Part shown: positions 32,119-40,487 of the stretch, piece after piece | Position numbering within the stretch: the first letter of the stretch is position 1 | Layout of the letters: each line of letters opens with the position of its first letter | NCBI GenBank assembly: GCA_964607765.1 | Contig: CAZSNT010000072.1 | Coordinates: forward strand, 1-47,517 | DNA from: CAZSNT01 sp964607765 | GTDB taxonomy: Bacteria > Verrucomicrobiota > Lentisphaeria > Oligosphaerales > JABHEG01 | Reading direction: 5' to 3' | Length of the DNA: 47,517 nucleotides | The notes under the pieces: model-generated | Told to the model about the DNA's origin: nothing | Databases searched by the model: none | Seen by the model: the letters and a program-made list of their open reading frames with translations, nothing else | Position numbers and translations under genes: made by a program

Positions 32119-34899
32119 CTACTCATCCACCACTTGCCGCTCAAGGCGGACCGTGAACGCTGTACCGTCCCGCTCCAGTGTCAGAGCCACGCTCGTGCCC
32201 GGCTCGCCGCTCATCGCGTTCAAGAGCTGTTCCCTGGACCACTCTTGGGCCGGCACGCCGTCGGCAGCTGTCAGGATGTCGCCCGCTCGCAGGGCTGCCG
32301 CCGCGGCGCTGCTGTCCGGTGCAACGTGGCCTACCTCCCAGTGGCCGTCCCGTTCCCTCCACCCTATCCCGATCGATATCTTCATGGTCGTTTGGTGCGC
32401 CACGGGAGTCTGTTCTTGGTCCAGAACAATGTCAGCGGCGGCCAGGACGCCGCCGCTGGTCACAGTCAGCGGTGCCGAGAGTCCGTAGCTGTCCGCCGTG
32501 GCTGCCCGGAGCCTGCGCTGTCCGGGCGGGACCCCGAACAGAGCGAATGTGCCGTCCTGCTCCGTGGTGGTGCGAGGTATGGAGGCCCCGTCAACCCGCA
32601 CGATTGCTCCCGGCATGACCTGCCCGGCCGGGGTCACTACCCGGCCCTGGACAATGCCGCCGAGCGTGACCGCCACCGAGTTGCTCATTGCCTGCGGCGC
32701 GGCCATGTCGTTGACTCTGACAGTGAAGCTGCGGGCTGCAAGGTCTCGGGGCACGAGTTCGCACAGGTAGATGCCGGGAGTCAGGCCCGGAAACGTGACG
32801 TTCATGTCCGGCACCAACGTCGCCGTCTGTGTGTGGACAAACGGCGGTTTGGGCACGTCGCGGAACGTGAGCGTCGTTGTGAGAGTAGTCCCGGCGGGGA
32901 TGGCTTCGGCCGGCAGATCGACGGACACCGGGATGACCAGCGTTGCGCCGTTGCTCAGGACAATGTTCTCAGGTGCGGCAAAACCGTCGCGTGTGACCTG
33001 CCTGAGCAGCGGCGCGGCACCGGGCGCGGCAATGCTGACCGTCCACGGCCCGGGTCCGGTCAGCCGAAGCGTGAAAAACCCGTCATCCTCCACCGTCGCG
33101 CTGCGCAGGATCACCCCTCCCGGCCCGTGGAGCCGGACGCTCGGAGTTGTTGCGATGGCGCCCTGCGGGGTGATGACGTAGCCGTTCCACTCGAGCTGTT
33201 CCTGGTCGCCGAGGACAAGATCGACCGGCACGCGTGCGCTCACGTCATCCGCGGTCAACGTGCGCTTCCCCGTGTCTTCTCCGAGTTTGGCCTCCAACAC
33301 GCCGTCGATGGCCGGAAGGCCCTGGACTGCAAACGCGCCGTCGGCCGCGGTCACTGCACTGCGCCACGCGGGGAGGAAGTGGTATAGGGGGTCGGTCATG
33401 CCGAACGAAACGATCGCGCCTTGGACCGGGCGGTTCCTGCTGTCGCGGACCGTGCCCGTGATGCCTTGCGCGGGCAACAGCGTCAGCGTGACGCTTCGCG
33501 CCTGCTGCTGTCCCGGCAGGCTCGGCGTCCAGGCGGACATGCCTTGGCCGTAGCGAACGGCGCACAGATCGATCCGTGTCTCCGGCGCTTCGGTCAGTGT
33601 GAAATGTCCGTCTTGGTCTGTCCGCGTGAGGGGCGTGCTCGACGCGGTGCTCTGCAGCCCGCTCGGGGTCAGCATTCTCACGAACACGGAGGCATCGGCG
33701 ACCGGCGTCCCGGAGGGGGCCACAACCGTTCCCGTCACCGACGCGGTCCGTTCCAGCGTCAGCAGTGCAGCCGCCGGTTGATCAGCCGCCACCACGAGTT
33801 CCTTCCGGCCTGCCGATTGGCTGGCGTAGGCGGGCGGAGCATAGCCGATCTTCTCCGCCAGTACCAGCACGGATCCGAGCGGCACGGTGTCAAACGCCGC
33901 TTCGCCCATTTCGTCTGTGAGGGCCTGTGCCAGGGTCAGCCGGCCGGCTGTGTCCTGGACGAATACCTTGGCTGCGGGGATAGGGCGGGCATCGGGGTCC
34001 TGGACCGTGACCCGCAGCATGCTGGCGCTTTCGAGAAGCAACTCGACCCAGGGCTGATCTCCGGCGTTCTGTCGCGCATCGCAGCGCGTGGCCCGCGACG
34101 ACAGGCCGCGCCACGATGCCGCGAGCGTGATGCTGGCAGGCGCAGTCGGCAGGCGCGTCAGGACGAATTCGCCCGTCGCGTTACACACGGTCTCGGCAAC
34201 CTGGTCTTCGCGCAGTGCGGGGCCCAACACCTGCACGCGCGCCCCGGCAGCGGGCTTGCGGGAAGCGTCCAGGACCACGCCTCGGACCGTGCCGAGCGTC
34301 TCTTCGAACGCCTCTTGGTCAGTGTCATCTTCGCCGTCGGGCTCTTCCGGGGTTGTTGTGCCGTCGGTTGCTGTTCCCGACGTGACGCTGTATGGCTTGC
34401 GGCCGTGTTCCTGTGCGGCCGCGCCGGCCGGCTGTTCGGGGCCCGTTCCGCCCCACGGGCGCCCCGCGGCCGTGCCCTCGGACATGGTGCGGCTCGTGCC
34501 GGTCGACGCACGACGTCCACTGGTGTTCCCGTTGACCGTTCGCTTCGAGCGCGCTCCGTTTCGGGGTGAGGCCGTCCGGGAACTCGAGTCGGTGCCGCCG
34601 CGCGCGGTTGGCACAGATCGTCGCGCGCCGCGCTTTGGTCGAAGGGAGACGTGTGACTGGACGGTGGAGCTGCGGTTGCTTCCGGCATCGGATGGATTGG
34701 CCCAACCACGGGTGTGTCGCCGAGCACCCGTGTCACTGTCGACCGATCCCGGGCCGTTCGGGCCGGTCCTCATCTCGTCGGCAGTGCGGTGCTTCTCCGG
34801 CGGCGGCTCGAACATCACATCGGCCAGCCACATACCGATGACTATGGCCGTCGGCACGGCAACAGCGAAAGACAGCGTTTTGATTGGCGAGGACCTCAT
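32119..34899 (-). CDS. Membrane-anchored protein with carboxypeptidase-regulatory-like repeats and PDZ domain
   Basis: 926-aa protein. An N-terminal hydrophobic helix (about 9-28) anchors it. Residues 30-200 are a low-complexity Ser/Thr/Arg/Gly/Glu linker. From about 200 to 840 come several beta-sandwich units of carboxypeptidase-regulatory or CnaB type, each with a G-x-V-x-D/P-x-x-x-x-P-x-x-x-A-x-V start (TVRGVVLDASRKPAAGARVQV, SVTGTVVAPSGTPVADASVFV, GITGTVRDSRNRPVQGAIVSF, IVQGRVVTPAGQVMPGAIVRV). A C-terminal PDZ (about 845-926) has VGHVAPDSSAAAAALRAGDILTAADG. No protease domain is visible. Probably periplasmic; function unknown. Confidence 0.8.
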   Translation of the reverse strand: MRSSPIKTLSFAVAVPTAIVIGMWLADVMFEPPPEKHRTADEMRTGPNGPGSVDSDTGARRHTRGWANPSDAGSNRSSTVQSHVSLRPKRGARRSVPTARGGTDSSSRTASPRNGARSKRTVNGNTSGRRASTGTSRTMSEGTAAGRPWGGTGPEQPAGAAAQEHGRKPYSVTSGTATDGTTTPEEPDGEDDTDQEAFEETLGTVRGVVLDASRKPAAGARVQVLGPALREDQVAETVCNATGEFVLTRLPTAPASITLAASWRGLSSRATRCDARQNAGDQPWVELLLESASMLRVTVQDPDARPIPAAKVFVQDTAGRLTLAQALTDEMGEAAFDTVPLGSVLVLAEKIGYAPPAYASQSAGRKELVVAADQPAAALLTLERTASVTGTVVAPSGTPVADASVFVRMLTPSGLQSTASSTPLTRTDQDGHFTLTEAPETRIDLCAVRYGQGMSAWTPSLPGQQQARSVTLTLLPAQGITGTVRDSRNRPVQGAIVSFGMTDPLYHFLPAWRSAVTAADGAFAVQGLPAIDGVLEAKLGEDTGKRTLTADDVSARVPVDLVLGDQEQLEWNGYVITPQGAIATTPSVRLHGPGGVILRSATVEDDGFFTLRLTGPGPWTVSIAAPGAAPLLRQVTRDGFAAPENIVLSNGATLVIPVSVDLPAEAIPAGTTLTTTLTFRDVPKPPFVHTQTATLVPDMNVTFPGLTPGIYLCELVPRDLAARSFTVRVNDMAAPQAMSNSVAVTLGGIVQGRVVTPAGQVMPGAIVRVDGASIPRTTTEQDGTFALFGVPPGQRRLRAATADSYGLSAPLTVTSGGVLAAADIVLDQEQTPVAHQTTMKISIGIGWRERDGHWEVGHVAPDSSAAAAALRAGDILTAADGVPAQEWSREQLLNAMSGEPGTSVALTLERDGTAFTVRLERQVVDE

Positions 34900-35030
34900 G
34901 GAGCCCTGTGTCCGGACAGGCGGAAGGCGGAGTCATTCCTTTGCGGCGCCCGCCCGATGCGGACACCGTCAACCAAACAATAGCCCGGGCACAGGCGCGG
35001 GACAAGAGAGATGGCCGGGCCGGCCCGCAT

Positions 35031-35062
35031 GAGTCACTGGGGCACGGAGTCATTGCGTCATC
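35031..35062. repeat. GAGTCAYN octad array
   Basis: Four 8-bp units: GAGTCACT, GGGGCACG, GAGTCATT, GCGTCATC. Same register and consensus as the array at 37559-37590. Confidence 0.65.
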
Positions 35063-35089
35063 CCGCCTACGGATGCAGGAAGAGCCTAC

Positions 35090-35155
35090 GGATGGGGGCT
35101 GGTGGGCAGCGGATTCAGGAAAAGCAGCGGATGGGGACTGGTGGGCAGCGGATTC
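35090..35155. repeat. 27-bp direct repeat, 39-bp period
   Basis: GGATGGGG(G/A)CTGGTGGGC plus AGCGGATTC occurs at 35090-35116 and 35129-35155 with one difference. Both copies lie in the non-coding region before the zinc-ribbon gene. Confidence 0.75.
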
Positions 35156-35234
35156 CACAGTGCCAGACGATGCTGACTGGGGCGATCACACCCCGCCCTT
35201 GACGGCACGCCATGCCTCCTGTAGGTTCCCAGAC

Positions 35235-35501
35235 ATGGGCGATTTCGGCAAAGCACTCAAACGGGCCGCCACAGCGTTCTCCGAGTCCATGGGGCCGGGA
35301 GAGTACAGTGCCGGCGGCCGAGCGGTCACGTGCCCCCAGTGTGGCGCTGCGGGGTTCGCAGAAGGCTCCGCGCAGCTCAATACAGCAGGGCTGACCTTCC
35401 TCGGTCTGGACTGGGCGAACAAGTCCGCGACCACACTCGCCTGCACCAACTGCGGCCGGATCCAGTGGTTCCTGAAACGCCCGGAGCGCTCCCACGCATG
35501 A
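35235..35501 (+). CDS. Zinc-ribbon nucleic-acid-binding-like protein
   Basis: 88-aa protein. An amphipathic N-terminus (GDFGKALKRAATAFSESM) precedes a zinc ribbon with CPQC and CTNC pairs about 35 residues apart. The spacing and the GLDWANKSATTLACTNCGRIQWFLK ending resemble the PF09855-type zinc ribbon (DUF2082). Role unknown. ATG at 35235 has only a weak TAGG upstream; the longer frame runs through intergenic repeats, so this start is preferred. Stop overlaps the HEAT-repeat gene (ATGA). Confidence 0.72.
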   Translation: MGDFGKALKRAATAFSESMGPGEYSAGGRAVTCPQCGAAGFAEGSAQLNTAGLTFLGLDWANKSATTLACTNCGRIQWFLKRPERSHA

Positions 35502-37432
35502 ACATGTGGCGGCTACTTGCCTGGCTTGGTCTCGTGTTGGGTGCGGCGCTCTTGATCGCCGTAAGCATGCGTTCCACATGCCCTGCGCTGCAACCCTCGC
35601 TGCCCTCCGGCTCCGCCCCGGGTCTGCCTCCCGCAGACCGTGTGCGCCGGCCGTCTCTCACTCCATCTCGTTCTGATGTCGGCAGAGAACCATCGTCTTC
35701 TGCCCGCGACATGCGTGATCGACCGGATCGACAGGTCTCAGACACGTTGGATGGTCCGAAGTCCGGATCGGCGCTCTTTGCCGGATTGACTCCTGAGCAG
35801 CGTGCGGATGTCAGCCATATCGTTGAGAATTCAGACTTCCCGATCCCGGCCTTGGCCGCGTTCCACAAGAGGGATCACGCGGTCTGTGTGGTCGGCCTGA
35901 TCCTGTGTCTGGAGGACGAGGAACGGCCGATGATGGTCCGCAAGAGCGCGGCGACTAAGTTGGGCGAACTCGGTGACCCGGTGGCCATTCCAGCGTTGGT
36001 GAAGGCTCTGCGCGATGTGGTGTCCGCGGCCGAGGCGCTCGGTAAGATGGGCGATGCGGCTGTAGACGCCCTGCTCGCGGCGCTTGATTCGGACGAGACA
36101 ACGAATCGCGAACGGGTGGCTTGGGCGCTGGGTGCCACGCAGTCCCCCCGGGCCATCAAACCCCTGATCGACCTGCTGGTCGAGAGCAAAGGGGAAGCCA
36201 GGGACTGTGCGGGCATGGGACTCGGTCGGATTGGGGAGTTGGCCGTACCGGCGCTCTCCGAGCTCCTGGCCGACGTGGACCCGGGCGTCAGCTGTGCAGC
36301 CATCAGGGCGTTGGGGAGCACGCGATCGCCTGCCGCTTGCCGCGTGCTGATCGATGCGCTGACCTCAATGACGCACGGCGGACCGGGGACCGCGGTCCGC
36401 TCGGCCCTCTACCACATGGGGGAGGAGATTGCCCCGGAACTCATGGTTGCCCTCGCCGAGGGCACGCCCGGGCAGCGCGCAGGCGCGGCGGCTGTCCTGG
36501 GCAGATTCAAGCATGCCGAGGCGGTTGTCCCCCTGCTCAAGGCCATGGAGCACGAGAGCGTCCGCGTAAGGGAATCGTCTGCCAGGGCCCTCGGGAAGTT
36601 GGGCGCGCCGGAGGCGGAATACGCGCTGTTCGCAGCTCTGGACGATACATCCGAGGAGGTCCGCAGCACAGCAGCGTACGCGCTGTCGGAACTGCCGGCG
36701 GTCGTCGATCAGCAAGCCTTGCTGGTACGACTGCTGGGCGATTGTCCAAAAGTACGGGCATGGTGTGTTCGTGCTCTGGGAAAGACAGGCGACGAGGCCT
36801 ACGTACCGGCGTTGGAACCGTTGGCCAGGGCTGGTGAGGAGCCGTTGGTGCGACGTCAGGCAGTCTTGGCGTTGGGCGCTATTGGCGATCCCGTGGTGTT
36901 CCCGGTCGTTCGGGACGCATTGGCCGCGGAAGACCACACTGTCCGGCAGGCGGCTGTGATGGCGCTCCCCAAGCTGGGCAGGGCAGAAGCTGTGCCGTTG
37001 CTGATAGAGATTCTGACAGCGCCGCGGCCGGCGTCGTACCTCCTCCGTCCGGCTGTGACTGCTCTGGGGGAGACAGGCGATGTGCGCGCGGCCGAAGCCT
37101 TGGTCGATTACTCGGAACGCTGCCCTGTTCATGAGAAGGACCACCTCGAGGGCACCGTTGCAGGGTTGGGCGAAATCGCTATTCCGTATCTGCTGGAGGC
37201 GCTGCGGGGAGACGACGCTTCACGCCGACGGCGCGGCCTCGCTCAAGGCGCCTTGCGCCGGCTTGGCCTACGTGCTGTGGAGCCGCTGATCAGGGAGCTG
37301 GAACACACATCGGATCGGGAGAAGAGCTGGCGGCTTTGCGAACTGCTCCAACGCATTACCAGACACCGCGGCGACTGGACGGCCGCCGCCTGGCGGAAGT
37401 GGTGGGAAGAAAACCGACCTGTGACCGAATGA
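35498..37432 (+). CDS. Membrane-anchored HEAT-repeat protein
   Basis: 644-aa protein with an N-terminal membrane helix (MWRLLAWLGLVLGAALLIAV), a Pro/Ser/Arg-rich linker to about residue 85, then roughly a dozen HEAT/PBS-lyase-like repeats. Typical units are SAATKLGELGDPVAIPALVKAL, AVDALLAALDSDETTNRERVAWALGATQSPRAIKPLIDLL and RQAVLALGAIGDPVVFPVVRDAL. It ends ITRHRGDWTAAAWRKWWEENRP, a motif I associate with C-terminal ends of HEAT proteins in this kind of bacterium. Acts as a scaffold; partner unknown. Translationally coupled to the zinc-ribbon gene by a 4-bp overlap. Confidence 0.85.
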   Translation: MNMWRLLAWLGLVLGAALLIAVSMRSTCPALQPSLPSGSAPGLPPADRVRRPSLTPSRSDVGREPSSSARDMRDRPDRQVSDTLDGPKSGSALFAGLTPEQRADVSHIVENSDFPIPALAAFHKRDHAVCVVGLILCLEDEERPMMVRKSAATKLGELGDPVAIPALVKALRDVVSAAEALGKMGDAAVDALLAALDSDETTNRERVAWALGATQSPRAIKPLIDLLVESKGEARDCAGMGLGRIGELAVPALSELLADVDPGVSCAAIRALGSTRSPAACRVLIDALTSMTHGGPGTAVRSALYHMGEEIAPELMVALAEGTPGQRAGAAAVLGRFKHAEAVVPLLKAMEHESVRVRESSARALGKLGAPEAEYALFAALDDTSEEVRSTAAYALSELPAVVDQQALLVRLLGDCPKVRAWCVRALGKTGDEAYVPALEPLARAGEEPLVRRQAVLALGAIGDPVVFPVVRDALAAEDHTVRQAAVMALPKLGRAEAVPLLIEILTAPRPASYLLRPAVTALGETGDVRAAEALVDYSERCPVHEKDHLEGTVAGLGEIAIPYLLEALRGDDASRRRRGLAQGALRRLGLRAVEPLIRELEHTSDREKSWRLCELLQRITRHRGDWTAAAWRKWWEENRPVTE

Positions 37433-37558
37433 GCAGGGAACTCAGTGGCAGTGCAGCACAAGGTACTGGACGTGCTCCAGGAGGCGTTTTCCCGCTGAAG
37501 AAGCGCGCGACGCTGCTGCTCTTCCCCTCTGTTCCCCGGGGCATCGGAACCCCGGCAT

Positions 37559-37590
37559 GAGTCACGGCGTCATCGAGTCACCGAGTCATT
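37559..37590. repeat. GAGTCAYN octad array overlapping a stop codon
   Basis: Four 8-bp units: GAGTCACG, GCGTCATC, GAGTCACC, GAGTCATT. The last two encode the final residues (NDSVTR) and stop of the alpha/beta hydrolase on the minus strand. The rest of the 37433-37569 gap shows no gene. Confidence 0.7.
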
Positions 37591-38490
37591 CTGTTTCGGA
37601 GCGATGAAGTCGATCATGCTCTCGACGGCCTTCTCCCAGCCTGTGTCGATCGGGAACGCGTGTCCTGCGTTCGCGAAGGTGTGGATCTGCTTGCGGGTTG
37701 ACCCCAGTTCATTCCAGAACGCGTGCGCGGCCTCACCGTCGACGATCAGATCGTCCCCCGCCAGCAGGATCTGCATGGGCATGCACAGCTCCGACGCGCG
37801 GCCCCGGTTCGCATCGATCAGGCGGAAAAGACCCTCGTAGACAGCGCGCGGGACGAACCGGTCGCGCATGTCCGCGGCCTTGCAGGTGGGGTCGTGCACA
37901 TCCAGTGGGAAGCGGTTCTCGAGCACGTCCGTGAAGGTCAGCAACGTGCCGCCGATGCGATGCCACGTGCGCGGGGTAAGGGCGGGGCTCCGTCGCGAAG
38001 AGACCTTGATCAACGGTGCCAGCAGGATCACGCCGTCGACAGCGTCAGGGCGGTTCAGAGCGCAGTGGATGCTGAGCGCGCCGCCCAGCGAGTGACCCAC
38101 GATCCAGACGCGGTCGTGTGTCCGGCGCAGCTCGGCCAGCTCCCCCTCCACGGCCTTGACCCATTGCTCCATGCTCGTCTTGGCGTATTCCGACATGGGC
38201 TTGGCGAATCCCGGCAGCCGCATCGCCCGGCAGAAGAAGCCTCGGTCGGCCAGCGCCCGTGCCATCCTCGAGTAGATCGCCGGCGAGTCGCCGAACCCGT
38301 GCACCAGCAGCAACGCTACATCGCCGTCCCCAACCGCGAAGTCGCGGCAGCCGCGTCTGACTCCGTCCGAATCACGCTCGATGCCCTGTTCCCACTTCGC
38401 CAGCCGGCGCTGGGTGACTTGCCAGTAGACGATGTCGCCCGCGATGATGCCCACCACGAGGACGACCACACCAATCATCAGTGCCTGCAT
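37570..38490 (-). CDS. Membrane-anchored alpha/beta hydrolase
   Basis: 306-aa esterase/lipase-like protein. An N-terminal hydrophobic helix (QALMIGVVVLVVGIIAGDIVYW) anchors it. The fold shows LLLVHGFGDSPAIYSRMARAL (oxyanion region), VGHSLGGALS (nucleophile Ser), LLAGDDLIVD (acid) and ANAGHAFPID (His). Closest in style to monoacylglycerol lipase or carboxylesterase (Est30-like) enzymes. ATG at 38490 was chosen for the start of the membrane helix; AGGGAG is about 12 bases upstream. Divergent from the sigma-54 activator gene. Confidence 0.82.
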   Translation of the reverse strand: MQALMIGVVVLVVGIIAGDIVYWQVTQRRLAKWEQGIERDSDGVRRGCRDFAVGDGDVALLLVHGFGDSPAIYSRMARALADRGFFCRAMRLPGFAKPMSEYAKTSMEQWVKAVEGELAELRRTHDRVWIVGHSLGGALSIHCALNRPDAVDGVILLAPLIKVSSRRSPALTPRTWHRIGGTLLTFTDVLENRFPLDVHDPTCKAADMRDRFVPRAVYEGLFRLIDANRGRASELCMPMQILLAGDDLIVDGEAAHAFWNELGSTRKQIHTFANAGHAFPIDTGWEKAVESMIDFIAPKQNDSVTR

Positions 38491-38602
38491 GGATCGTGTT
38501 GCTCCCTGATTCGCTCCTGCACACATTGCCGCGTCCCCGGCCGCCACTTCCAGCCTGATACCCATGGTCTCGACCGGGGCAAGTTCGGTGCCAATCGCGC
38601 GT

Positions 38603-38620
38603 CCTCGCCTCCAGGCGAGG
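38603..38620. repeat. Perfect hairpin in the hydrolase / activator gap
   Basis: CCTCGCCT-CC-AGGCGAGG, an 18-base palindrome followed by CCCCCCTATTT. It lies in the 215-bp gap before the sigma-54 activator gene. No T run of terminator type on either strand. Confidence 0.6.
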
Positions 38621-38705
38621 CCCCCCTATTTCCGCCGGGTGGCCTGTCATGTATAGATAGTGTACGTTTTCTGCACTGCAATGCACAGCGATAAGGAGTG
38701 ACAAT

Positions 38706-40259
38706 ATGCCCCTGTTCACCCCGAAGGAACGTGAGTTCGCACGGACGGTGGCGTCCCTTGCCTACTGCAACCCGTTCTTGACCGAACGCATCGAGTTTGA
38801 GCGCCAGGCGCTGGGCGGCGAGTTTGTCGCGGAGGAAGACGTCTGGAGTGCTCGGCCGGACTTGGTTGAACAGCGGTCGAATGTGGTTCGGATCCAGGAG
38901 CGTGCGGAGCGGCTGGTTCAGGCTCTGAGGGAACGTCTGCAGTCGGGGGCACGCGCCCTGAAAGGGGAGCTGGATCTGTACCGCGACCTGGTCACGTATG
39001 CGTTGTATTACCGACATCACGACGCGCTCGCCGCTTTGATTTCCTCGTCTGCGGCGTCTTCGTCGGACCGCCCCGTGACGGTGTCCTTCTACCGGGAGTT
39101 TGTGCGCGACTTTGAGACGCTGTACTGCAGGGGGGCAGGCGCGGGATTGGGCCCCGAAGATGCCGCGCACCTGTTCGCGTGCCTTTACCAAGTTCGTCGT
39201 GCGTTCCACTACATATTCCGGTTCATTGTGGGCGGCTCGATGCCCGCGGCCAGGTTGCGCGCCGCGGTCTGGCAGTCGGTCTTCACCCATGACATGCGGC
39301 GCTACCGTCGATCGCTGTATCGTCGCATGAACGATTTCTCCGTGCTCGTGACGGGACCGTCGGGAACGGGCAAGGAATTGGTTGCCCGGGCTGTTGCGCT
39401 GTCGCGTTATCTGCCGTTCGATCCTGAGACGCGCCGGTTCGCCGCCGTGCCGGAGCAGACGTTTTTCGCGTTGAATCTGTCCGCGCTGTCGCCCACGCTG
39501 ATCGAGTCTGAGCTGTTCGGCCACCGTCGCGGCGCATTCACGGGCGCTTCGGGCGACCACACCGGCTGGCTCGAGGCAAGCGGCCCGTTCGGCACGGTGT
39601 TCCTGGACGAGATCGGCGACACGGATGTTTCGATTCAGATCAAGCTGCTGCGGGTACTGGAGACCCGGACGTTCTCGCGTCTGGGCGAGGTGTCGCCCCG
39701 GCGGTTTGAGGGCAAGCTGATCGCGGCCACCAACAGGGATCTGTTCGAGGAGATGCAGCAGGGCCGGTTCCGAGAGGACTTGTACTACCGGCTGTGTTCG
39801 GATCAGATCGTGACGCCGTCGTTGCGCGAGCAGGTGCAGGACTCGCCGCGGGAGCTGTGTCGGTTCGTCCGCTTCCTGTCCAGGCGTTTGGTGGGCGAGG
39901 AGGAGGCAGACGGGCTGGCCCGTCAGGTGGAGAAGTGGTTGAGCGAATCTCTTGACGCGGACTACCCCTGGCCCGGCAATGTGCGGGAACTCGAGCAGTG
40001 CGTGCGCAACATCCTGATTCGTCGGGAGTACCGACCCGGATGCACGCGTCAGGCGCCGGGCGGGGACCTGGCGTCGGCCATTCGTGAAGGGGCTCTGTCC
40101 GCTGACGAGCTGCTGAATCGCTACTGCACGATTGTGTACTGGCGGACCGGCAGTTACCTGGAAGCGGGCCGCCGGTTGGACATGGACCGTCGCACGGTCA
40201 AGAGCCGGATCGACGCGGAGTACCTCAGTCGCCTGCAAGAGGACGGCGCGGTCCGTTGA
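38706..40259 (+). CDS. Sigma-54-dependent transcriptional activator
   Basis: 517-aa enhancer-binding protein. The N-terminal ~205 residues are helical, without a receiver, GAF or PAS domain I can recognise; the family linker WQSVFTHDMRRYRRSLYRRM leads into the AAA+ domain. Walker A is GPSGTGKE (217-224). The sigma-54 contact loop GAFTGA (276-281) is intact, and Walker B is GTVFLDEIGD (297-304). The C-terminal Fis-type helix-turn-helix lies around EAGRRLDMDRRTVKSRI. AAGGAG sits seven bases before the ATG. Targets are unknown; I found no clear -24/-12 promoter upstream of the next gene. Confidence 0.9.
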   Translation: MPLFTPKEREFARTVASLAYCNPFLTERIEFERQALGGEFVAEEDVWSARPDLVEQRSNVVRIQERAERLVQALRERLQSGARALKGELDLYRDLVTYALYYRHHDALAALISSSAASSSDRPVTVSFYREFVRDFETLYCRGAGAGLGPEDAAHLFACLYQVRRAFHYIFRFIVGGSMPAARLRAAVWQSVFTHDMRRYRRSLYRRMNDFSVLVTGPSGTGKELVARAVALSRYLPFDPETRRFAAVPEQTFFALNLSALSPTLIESELFGHRRGAFTGASGDHTGWLEASGPFGTVFLDEIGDTDVSIQIKLLRVLETRTFSRLGEVSPRRFEGKLIAATNRDLFEEMQQGRFREDLYYRLCSDQIVTPSLREQVQDSPRELCRFVRFLSRRLVGEEEADGLARQVEKWLSESLDADYPWPGNVRELEQCVRNILIRREYRPGCTRQAPGGDLASAIREGALSADELLNRYCTIVYWRTGSYLEAGRRLDMDRRTVKSRIDAEYLSRLQEDGAVR

Positions 40260-40487
40260 CCGCGGGCGGCCGCGGAGAGCCGGTTCGGCCCGACTCCGCC
40301 GCATGTATCTCGTTTGCTTCGGGCGCCCTGGGGGCCTCGCTCCACCGCATTGATGTGTTGCTTTTTCCGCGCGACCGGGTTTGCATAACCGCCATAGCTG
40401 AGGCATGGTGAACGCTTTTCGTTTTCGGACGCGCGTGGGCGTGGTTGTGCGCCGGAAACGTCAGACACACTCGTATGAGGACACACC

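Larger units (their letters stand above)
34900..35234. other. Repeat-containing intergenic region without a gene
   Basis: 335 bp between the divergent PDZ protein and zinc-ribbon genes. It contains the octad array (35031-35062), twin CCTACGGATG copies (35066 and 35085) and a 27-bp direct repeat. No promoter stands out. Open frames here read repeats and are not called. Confidence 0.5.

Noticed and set aside
37436..37560. Possible signal-peptide remnant (hydrophobic LLLFPSVP stretch) after the HEAT gene
   Set aside because: Too short, no start with a ribosome binding site, ends in the octad array.
40260..40487. Sigma-54 promoter before the NDK gene
   Set aside because: GGGTTTGCAT looked like a -12 element, but no GG lies at the required distance upstream.
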